Assembly (NCBI GenBank): GCA_032622095.1
Contig: CP136064.1
Span: 278,839,614-278,903,613, forward strand
DNA: 64,000 nucleotides
Direction of reading: 5' to 3'
From: Siphonodentalium dalli
Taxonomy: Eukaryota > Mollusca > Scaphopoda > Gadilida > Siphonodentaliidae
Part shown: positions 56,666 to 64,000 of the stretch, one piece after another
Layout of the letters: every line of letters starts with the position of its first letter
Numbering within the stretch: position 1 is the first letter of the stretch
Program-made: the position numbers and the translations under genes
The notes under the pieces: generated by a model
Told to the model about the DNA's origin: nothing
Databases searched by the model: none
What the model saw: the letters and a program-made list of their open reading frames with translations, nothing else

Positions 56666-57880
56666 AGATGAAGTATTGGGGAATTTCAAGATGGCAGGAA
56701 ACACATTCTTTCCAAACTATTTGAGATAATCAGGTGTGTAATAGATATCATTGGGGGGGGGCATCCAGCATGTGTACAGTGTAGGGTAACTCTTGAACAT
56801 GTGGTCACAATGTAATTCACTCCAGGAAGCTGATGCACATTTCCTTCTCCAATACAAAATATCTTATCAAAGTCATTGATCCACTTGTTCTAAGGATAAT
56901 ATACACTTTTTCAATTCTCAAGAATGTAAATCGTGTTGTATGCATTTGGAAAGTTCCATAATTTACACTTGAAGGTGTATGTCTAACATACAGTGTAAAC
57001 AAAGAAGACTTCAAGATGATGTGATTGCCTGCTGATTGGTAAAATAGTAGCGCCAACAATATGATGATAATAGTTTAAATCACCAACAAGTCAGAATATC
57101 ACAGTGTAGTCCGGGCGCCAAACCCCAATTTTTGGCCAATGCTTGTTTTCGCGTATATTCGCGTATAAAGTGTTTTTCTCGGCGGTCTGAAGATTTTACG
57201 GCTGACACGGTGTCAGCTTTCAAGAATTTGAGACAAAATGACTTTTATGAGTTGAACAAAGATATAGAAACAACGATTTGTCACAAATGTTAAGTTTTTT
57301 GGATGCACCTTGATAAATTTCAGCTGATCGTCACAATAAAAAGTTCAAAGATGGCGGCTTAAAATCGCTAAATCTTAGTTTTGGCAAAATTCCCACAAAC
57401 GAACCTAAGTATTTGGAATATGACAATGCATTTGATTTGTTAACATGTAAACATATTTAACAAACCAGTTCTTCGTTCAAAAAATAAATAAAGCCAGTGT
57501 GACTTGCGATAGAGAATTTATGAGACCACAGATGGGTTGGGCAATAGAACAATATAGTTTTAAATAGTATGTATGAGTCTGAGGTATCGACGATTGCATT
57601 GCAATGATAAGCTGAACTATTACTGTGAACCGACGTTATCCTTAAATAAAATACCGTAGAAATTAACTGCATTATAATTCTGTTGTTAAGATGGGTGTAT
57701 ATAATTATGCTTCAAGTAATTTTTTCTGGTATTTAAACTATTATGGGGATCAATACATTGAGCTCGAAAGAAGTAAAACCAAAACCGCTTAGGCTGCCGA
57801 CTTCATATAAAATTGATTGCTTGTATTTTAAATAGTTGAGTTCAATCAATAACTCAGACTATTAACACGGCGCCACTACA
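56666..57880. other. No gene recognised
   Basis: AT-rich. G8 run near 56,752. An 80-codon minus-strand frame at 56817-57059 has no motif. AAAGATGGCGGCTTAAAATC near 57,350 belongs to a dispersed 'AAGATGGCGGC' word family also seen at 60.7-60.9 kb. Confidence 0.45.
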
Positions 57881-57881
57881 T

Positions 57882-58127
57882 GTGTGTATGGAGACGTTCT
57901 TTCGTGCACCTTCACTCTGGAAAATATACACTTATTTTCGAGACTGTATGTCGCTTATCAAGTTCGTTTGTGAGTCCGATTGCTCAGTGGATCCACCCCC
58001 AGAATTTTGTCAATATTTCTCAGAGCAAGAATGCTACGCTCAATTTCTCGCTCAAGTTGGCGGGTGGGGTGGGGGGAGCTTCACTTGGAACTGGAAAAAG
58101 CTAACATCTCTAGTGACATACATATAA
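57882..58127 (+). CDS. Unrecognised small Cys-containing ORF
   Basis: An 81-codon frame containing CESDCSVDPPPEFCQYFSEQ followed by ECYAQFLAQVGGWGG. The Cys spacing and Trp/Gly-rich tail look non-random, but there is no signal peptide and I recognise no family. Its YFRDCMSLIKF segment is also present in a minus-strand frame at 58,363-58,572, because the DNA there is an inverted copy. It may be an exon fragment or chance. A second plus frame overlaps it. Confidence 0.2.
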   Translation: MCMETFFRAPSLWKIYTYFRDCMSLIKFVCESDCSVDPPPEFCQYFSEQECYAQFLAQVGGWGGGSFTWNWKKLTSLVTYI

Positions 58128-58563
58128 TGAACACGACTAAAACACCGAATAACAGAACTCACTCTTAGATCAGTCGGCACACAATCAGATCCCCACAGAA
58201 CATTTTAACATAGCTAACAATGAATTGAAAGTAATCCGTATACAAACCTTATATAGTATGTAACCTTATGCGGTTGGTGGACGCTGACTTATATATACAT
58301 ACGCAGCAAACCATCGAATACAAGACACGAAGTCAAGCGTATGTTATTATACTTCTAACCACTTAATCACATTCAGGTCTGCCACTGTTAGCCATGGCCA
58401 AGCCATGAAGCCCCGCGACATCCGGAACTACTGTACTCTCTTCGCCCGCTGTCTGATGTTCTATCACCGATGCTTCTAGACACTTGACAATATCACATTT
58501 AGAAATGCATCTTAACTTTGCAACTTCAAACTTGATAAGCGACATACAGTCTCGAAAATAAGT
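57930..58563. repeat. 35-bp perfect inverted repeat around ~565 bp
   Basis: ACTTATTTTCGAGACTGTAT plus GTCGCTTATCAAGTT (57930-57964) is mirrored exactly at 58529-58563. Adjacent sequence does not match, so the arms are short and sharply bounded. Confidence 0.9.
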
Positions 58564-59640
58564 GAATATCACATTTCAAAGAACTCACGTGGGCACTGGT
58601 CGTTGTAGGTTATAATTTAGAAATAACATTAATAAAATGATGATATGGATGCGATATTGCGTCATTTCCTTATTGAGATTCGCGCGCATTCTACGTCGGT
58701 TGTTAACCCACAATTTGGTGCGTCTACAACTTACAACTCAAAATACTATCATAGTTAATTCCTTATTGGGTGTGTGACGTAATTACCATAGGTTAGGAGA
58801 AATACTAACGGGATTGAACAATATTAATCTCTTTGCAAGAACAATAATTATTATATTATGTACACGTCTTCTGTCTGATCATTTCCCAATCATGAAGTAA
58901 CGTGGATTAGCTTGATTTTTAAACTGACAGCGGGTAGTATGGGTCGATTAAAATAAAATTTGGTGTGATTTGAATGCGAGTGTTGACTGCGCCAATAATT
59001 TGATATTCGCCTTCCGCAGCTTAACCGAACATTTTCATTGGACGATTCGGTAGTTTGTCTATAAACAAATGGTTCTGTAACGTTTTTTATGGTTGCATGT
59101 TTACATAACAATGCGTATAAATGTGACAATAACATGCAATGTACGCGATATTTATGATTGGTATAAGAACAAAAAATTTCTATTATATAATATTCTTTCT
59201 GTTTATCGTATCTTTAAACATTGGCTGACTTTGTTGTTGTTCCGTACTGTTTCGCGAGGGATCAATCAACCGCTATTCTTGTCGAGCACATTTATTGAAT
59301 TGCTTCAAGCTGATAAACAAATAACAATGGAATGAGATATATAGTATACGCACATACAGTAAATCATAATCATGTTAATACCAGTTTACCAAAAACAATA
59401 CCTTATGCATGAGACTAGTATCAGGCATTATATAAATCAAGTACGTTCAGCCAGAAGTCCATTTTTCCTTGTGGGGTTGCATGATTTGACATAGATCCAT
59501 CTGTAGCTCACAAATATAAAATAAACGCATTACAAAGCGATGCGTTGTGACACGCAACTCACAAGTGCAAAATCACATCACAGATAAGTTTGTATACGCC
59601 CGATTTCCCCAAATTCACTCTCGTGCCAACGGACGAACAT
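58564..59640. other. No gene recognised
   Basis: Mixed AT-rich sequence with 80-codon frames on both strands (58890-59135 minus, 59093-59335 plus) lacking motifs. CATAACAATGCG/CGTAACG words near 59,080-59,110 faintly recall the satellite interior, but are too short to call. Confidence 0.4.
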
Positions 59641-59644
59641 ACCG

Positions 59645-60260
59645 ACGGACGGTATGAAGAGTCATCGGCTATATGCCCCGAACATCCAACATATAACAAG
59701 AGGTGTGCACTCGCGTGCTAGCATACCCCCACCGTGGCAAATTCAACCCGCATTATCCGTAAAGTTTTCCGAACCCATATTCGAAGAAACTTCCGGAAAA
59801 TATCCTAACTTGATAGCATCCACACAAAAAAAATCCCAAAATGAAGTGTAATGTTAGGAAAAACAGTCCGAGCCTACCCTGAGCCGCATCACGTAGAGAG
59901 GGTGTTGTGAGAAGCATGTATACCAAAAATTATTGAAATCGGTTCATATTTGTTTAAGTTATTAAGTCGGACAGAATGTTCTAAGTCAAAATAAGTCGAA
60001 AAGTAAGGCGTAACTTAAAAAAAGAAAGTCGGACCGCACCGCAATTAGCAACATGCGGAGAGGCGGTCCTAAGGAGATTGCATACACAAAATTATTGAAA
60101 TCGGTTCATAGTTGTTCGAGTTATGAGGTCGGACGAACGGACACACGGATCGGACGGACGGGCGCACGGGGGGAGAAAGTGTGACGGACGGACAGACAAA
60201 GTGTGACGGACGTACAGACGAAAGTGGGGGTATAATAATATGGACGAACATGACGAAACA
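59645..60260. repeat. Dispersed repeat with (GGAC)n/(GACA)n tail
   Basis: Near 59,685 the repeat reads CATATAACAAGAGGTGTGCA. An internal duplication follows: TATTGAAATCGGTTCATA plus TTGTT(T/C)(A/G)AGTTAT at ~59,932 and ~60,093, each preceded by ATACA/ATACC. It ends in GGACGGACGG and GTGTGACGGACGGACAGAC repeats. The design (AAATCGG word plus GACA-type tail) parallels the Helitron-like families, but no CTAG hairpin end was found, so its class is open. Confidence 0.6.
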
Positions 60261-60499
60261 TCATCATCATCAATGTTTGGGGAGTCAGTCGCCGGGACTT
60301 TTACCCTTGTCACATAATAGCATACATGTATATAATAACGTAAATGAATGCATTCAGTTTTAAAGTTGTCCATGGCTTTTAGTCGCTCGTTATAACAGTT
60401 GTTATTGAATAGCTCCTTGAAATGTTGAACCGATTCAGTGGAACAATGTAATCTGATCAACTATTCCATTTTGTAATCACTATCTGGGAAAAGAATTAT

Positions 60500-61319
60500 T
60501 TTCGCACATCTTTGACAATTGTGTGCTTTTGCATCTTATGCTTGTAGTCTGGTCGATAAACTCAAATTTAGGGTCAACCTAGAAAAAATTTGGACTAAGT
60601 TGGTTTATATACCATTTTGAAGAGGAAGATATCCTCTATAACATATCTAAAATCCGCTAAAATCCGCTTTGAGCATTTCTTGTGATTCAAGATGGCGTCC
60701 AAGATGGCTGCCATTTTCCGTTAAGTCAGTTTGGTGCAATTATAGTGAGAAAATATTGTCATATGTATACACATGTACACATTTTTGTGAAGCAAAGATA
60801 TAACGTCACCTTTGTTTGCCAAAATTGGAACACCCGTCGAAGATGGCCGCCAAAATGGTAGCCGGAAGCGGAAAATTTTACTGATATCTTTAGGATCAGT
60901 TTCTGCTGTTTGGAACTGGTTGAGAATTGTAACTTTATTTCGGATTTAGCATCATGTTAACTCACCATTGGAGTAATGAAATATGCCATTCATGGGGTCG
61001 TCACCCTTCCAATCACTAAACAAATCGACTTTACAGAACGCGGATAAAATTTTACAAAAAAATTACCATTGGGATTCTAGTCATATTTCATCAAGAAATG
61101 GGAAGAACTGTGCTATGTAAATGATGAATTTTATTTATTATGGATATTCCAACTCAATGGGTACCAAAATGGCGTTCAAAATGTGAAAAATAGTAAAATA
61201 CTGCACCAGCGTACCATGGAACGGCTTAGAAGTTGTGGTTGATGAGCAAAATTTACTATTCTGTCTTATATACATTGAATACAAACATTTCTGATGCACC
61301 TTGAATAAGTTTTACTAAT
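60500..61319. repeat. Diverged 'CAAGATGGC' repeats flanking the foldback structure
   Basis: GGACTAAGTTGG...CAAGATGGCGTCCAAGATGG (60,590-60,715) and GAAGATGGCCGCCAAAATGG (60,840) resemble the arm sequence at 61,400-61,560 (GACCAACTTGGACC...CAAGATTGCTGCACAATGG). They may be older tandem copies of the arm. No gene seen. Confidence 0.5.
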
Positions 61320-63862
61320 TTATCCACTGAAATTACCAGAATTATGGGATTTTTATATCACAAACGTGGCATAAAAATCGACAAAATATCACTTCAGGTT
61401 TAGACCAACTTGGACCAAAATAAAATGGAATTATCTATGGTATCAAAGGTGCTTATTATTTTGATCTCTCTTAAATGTGTAACACTGTGGTGTTTTAGAC
61501 AACATTACTCAAGATTGCTGCACAATGGCCCCCAAATTTGGTAAAACAGTTGATTTGTCAATTATATTCCAACATTATGCTCTGCTGTTCCGAAAAGGTA
61601 GAAAATTGTGAATCACTTGATTATTAAACATGTTACTTAATCAACTGGCAACTAAGTTCATTTTAAGGGATGAGGTATGGATTTTGGCGAAAACTTCTTT
61701 TGGAAATCTGTCCATGATTTGAACGGATATGGGCCCAAAGGTATACCAGTACAAACCACCCATGACCATACAGTCACTCCATATATACATGGACACTATA
61801 TAAATGACCATGTGCCACTCGCTGTATATACATACACCTCACCATTACCATACAGCCACACTTGGGTATACCCATACACCAATACATGATCATACAGTCG
61901 GGAGTAACCATGGTATACTCCTACACTACACTTACCATATAGTGGCGACATGTATACCTATCCACTATATTCACGAACATACATCTTGTATGCCTATTCG
62001 CCTCACCATTGGCCACAGTCACTCCATGTATATATATTTTGCCACACGCATGGCCATATAGTCACTCAAAACATACATATACGCCCCACCCATGACCATA
62101 TTGTCACTCCTGGTATACATATTCGCCACAATAATTATCATACATCAATTCTTGTATACCTATTCGCCTCATCTGTGATCATACAGTCACTCCCTGTATA
62201 TATATTTGCGACGCCCATGGCCATATACCCACTCAAGATATACATATACACCCAACCCATAACCATAGAGTAACTCCATGTATATATAGTATACACATAG
62301 ACCTCATCAATGGCCTCACGGCCCTTCTAAATATACCAATGTCCTGAACCGGGCACACAGCTACCCATACACATCAGACTCGCATATACAATTCACCCAT
62401 GATAATTCAGCCTCTCGCTATATACTAATAAACCACATTCGTGATCATACAATCACTCCTTGTATACCAATTCACCATTAATGTTGTCATACTGTCGCTC
62501 CCTGTATACATATTGGCCACACTATGGCCATATAGCCACTCAAAATATACATATATACCTCACACATGACCATAGAATCACTCCAGGTGTATATGTATAT
62601 ACCGCATCAATGGCCATACAGCCCTTCTAGATATACCAATAATCGCTTACACGGCCATTCGTACACACCAGACTTGCATATACAGCTCAACCATGACAAT
62701 TAAGCCAATCGCTGTATACATATTCACCACACCCATGAGTATTCAGCTATTCACTGTGTACCTGTACACACACCAATGACAATATATATACATACACATC
62801 CCACCCATGATCATAAGGACACTCTCTATATAAACAAGCCCGCCAATGACCACCAAACTGTACTCCATGTATGCATATCCACTTCAACAACAATGACGGT
62901 ACATCATTCCATGTACACCTATACACATTACCCATAACCATACAAACACTCCCTATATATACATACACACCATCCATTACCACACAGCCAACACATGTAC
63001 ACATATACACCCACCCATGACTATACAGCCACCCAATGTACACATGTACATCCCACCCATGACCATGCAGTCACTCCGTATATACATAAACAACACACAT
63101 ATGGACAACGTAGCTACTCTCGTTATACCCATACACCACTTCAATGACCAGACGGCCACTCCCTGTATACATATTCACCTCACACATACAACTACTTATA
63201 CACCTATACATCTCACAATGGACACAGCATCCATAACCATATAGCCACACATTGTATAAATATTCAAAGAATTCATGAATACAATAAATTCCTGTATACC
63301 TACCCACCTCACTTATGACCATTCAGTCAACACATATACATCCACACTGTATTACGTTGCTCAATGTTGATGCTAATGGGACAGAGTAGCCCGGTCCATC
63401 TCAGTTCCGTTTCAACGTTCCGCCAATTTCCGTTTAAAAACGTGGACAGAATCTCAAAAGAAGTTTTCGGCAAAATCCATAATGTATCCCTTAAAATGAA
63501 CTTGTCATGCGTCATAAGGTACTGGGACAACCATAATAGAACATTTAGTTGATGTAACGTGTTTAATAACCAAGTGAGTCACAATTTGCTTCCTTTTCGG
63601 AACAGCAGAGCATAATGTTCGGAATATATGTGACAAATCAACTTTTTACCAAATTTGGTTGCCATTTGCAAGCCATCTTGAGTAATTTTGACTAAAATAC
63701 CTCAGTGTGACACATTTAGCAGATATTAAAACAAAAACACCTTTGCACCAAAGATAGTTTTACTTTTAAAAAAAGGTTCAGACCTGAACAGTCAATTTTT
63801 GCCGATTTTGTTGTCAATTTTGTGACCGAAAAATTCGAATAATTCGGGTAATTTTAGTGGTT
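61320..63862. mobile_element. Foldback-like structure: ~330-bp inverted arms around a minisatellite
   Basis: The left arm (~61,320-61,655) and right arm (~63,530-63,862) are imperfect reverse complements. Shared words include CATTATGCTCTGCTGTTCCG, CCAAATTTGGTAAAA, AGTTGATTTGTCA, TTATTAAACA, CACT(A/G)AAATTACC and GGTGCAAAGGTG/GTATCAAAGGTG. Between them lies a ~1.6-kb 42-bp minisatellite. There is no coding region. Long TIRs enclosing tandem repeats are typical of foldback (FB/Galileo-like) or TIR-array MITEs. A target duplication was not found. Confidence 0.65.
61740..63340. repeat. ~42-bp minisatellite, roughly 37 copies
   Basis: Consensus words: CACCCATGACCATACAGTCA, CTCCATGTATACATATACAC. 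Clean steps of 42 bp occur (e.g. 62,052, 62,094, then 62,177, 62,220, 62,262). Because 42 is a multiple of three, open frames of 60-107 codons (His/Tyr/Thr-rich) run through it on both strands; I regard them as repeat artefacts. Confidence 0.92.
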
Positions 63863-64000
63863 AAAGGTACTCAATCCGATCAGAGGGTCCTATATTACTA
63901 TTTCGTTGGCTTTGGGGGTAAAAAATAATTTATTCGAGTCGAGGAACCTACCAATCAAAGCTCAGGGTGATCAGATATCGATATTTGAAGTTTTGTTATT
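63863..64000. other. Right window edge; possible MITE start
   Basis: GGTTAAAGGTACTCAATCCG at ~63,860 begins with TTAAAGG, like several MITE ends in this window. Its partner, if any, lies beyond the window. Confidence 0.3.

Noticed and set aside
61677-63322. Series of 60-107-codon His/Tyr/Thr-rich frames
   Set aside because: They follow the 42-bp (14-codon) repeat on both strands, so the open frames are a by-product of the period.

Overview
The window looks like nuclear DNA of a marine invertebrate, most likely a mollusc. This is inferred from an AT-rich background, a single-exon Toll-like receptor, a jockey/RTE-type retrotransposon, a piggyBac transposase, and many Helitron-like elements that carry (GTCT)n microsatellites and internal tandem repeats, a type well known from bivalves and gastropods. 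I saw no bacterial operons, tRNA, rRNA or CRISPR. The species cannot be named from the sequence. Most short open frames look like chance or repeat-borne frames.

Layout. 1-15,395 is a tandem array of a ~905-bp unit (17 anchors seen, cut by the left window edge) with a decayed tail to ~15,900. Each unit contains a ~475-525 bp element bounded by TTAAAG(G/A)(C/T)ACGGGCGG inverted repeats, so the satellite is built from a TTAA-flanked MITE. Single diverged copies of the MITE lie at 17,420 and 20,488. Between them, at 18,597-20,271, is a frame-broken piggyBac transposase. The 20,488 copy is cut by a 2.8-kb Helitron-like insertion (20,900-23,699). 26,475-29,002 is a non-autonomous element with TAA target duplications (PIF/Harbinger type). 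29,250-30,170 is a 235-bp tandem repeat. 30,721-31,151 is a small broken gene resembling the two ends of Crypton/DUF3504 proteins, followed by a 63-bp-arm palindrome. 32,228-34,755 is a 5'-truncated non-LTR retrotransposon on the minus strand. 35,769-49,590 holds MITEs, a 327-bp tandem repeat, clustered Helitron-like elements, palindromes and minisatellites. 50,446-52,371 (minus) is the one convincing intact host gene, a Toll-like receptor, with a duplicated leader just upstream. 54,352-56,665 is a head-to-tail run of four Helitron-like elements. 61,320-63,862 is a foldback-like structure: ~330-bp inverted arms around a 42-bp minisatellite.

How it fits together. This is a transposon-dense region around one innate-immunity receptor gene. 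The main story is structural: a TTAA MITE that became a satellite, a possible piggyBac source beside it, a dateable Helitron nested in a MITE, and short sequence words (AACGCTCTTTAT, CTCCCTAATGT) shared by otherwise different repeats. All family assignments come from motifs read by eye; no searches were run.
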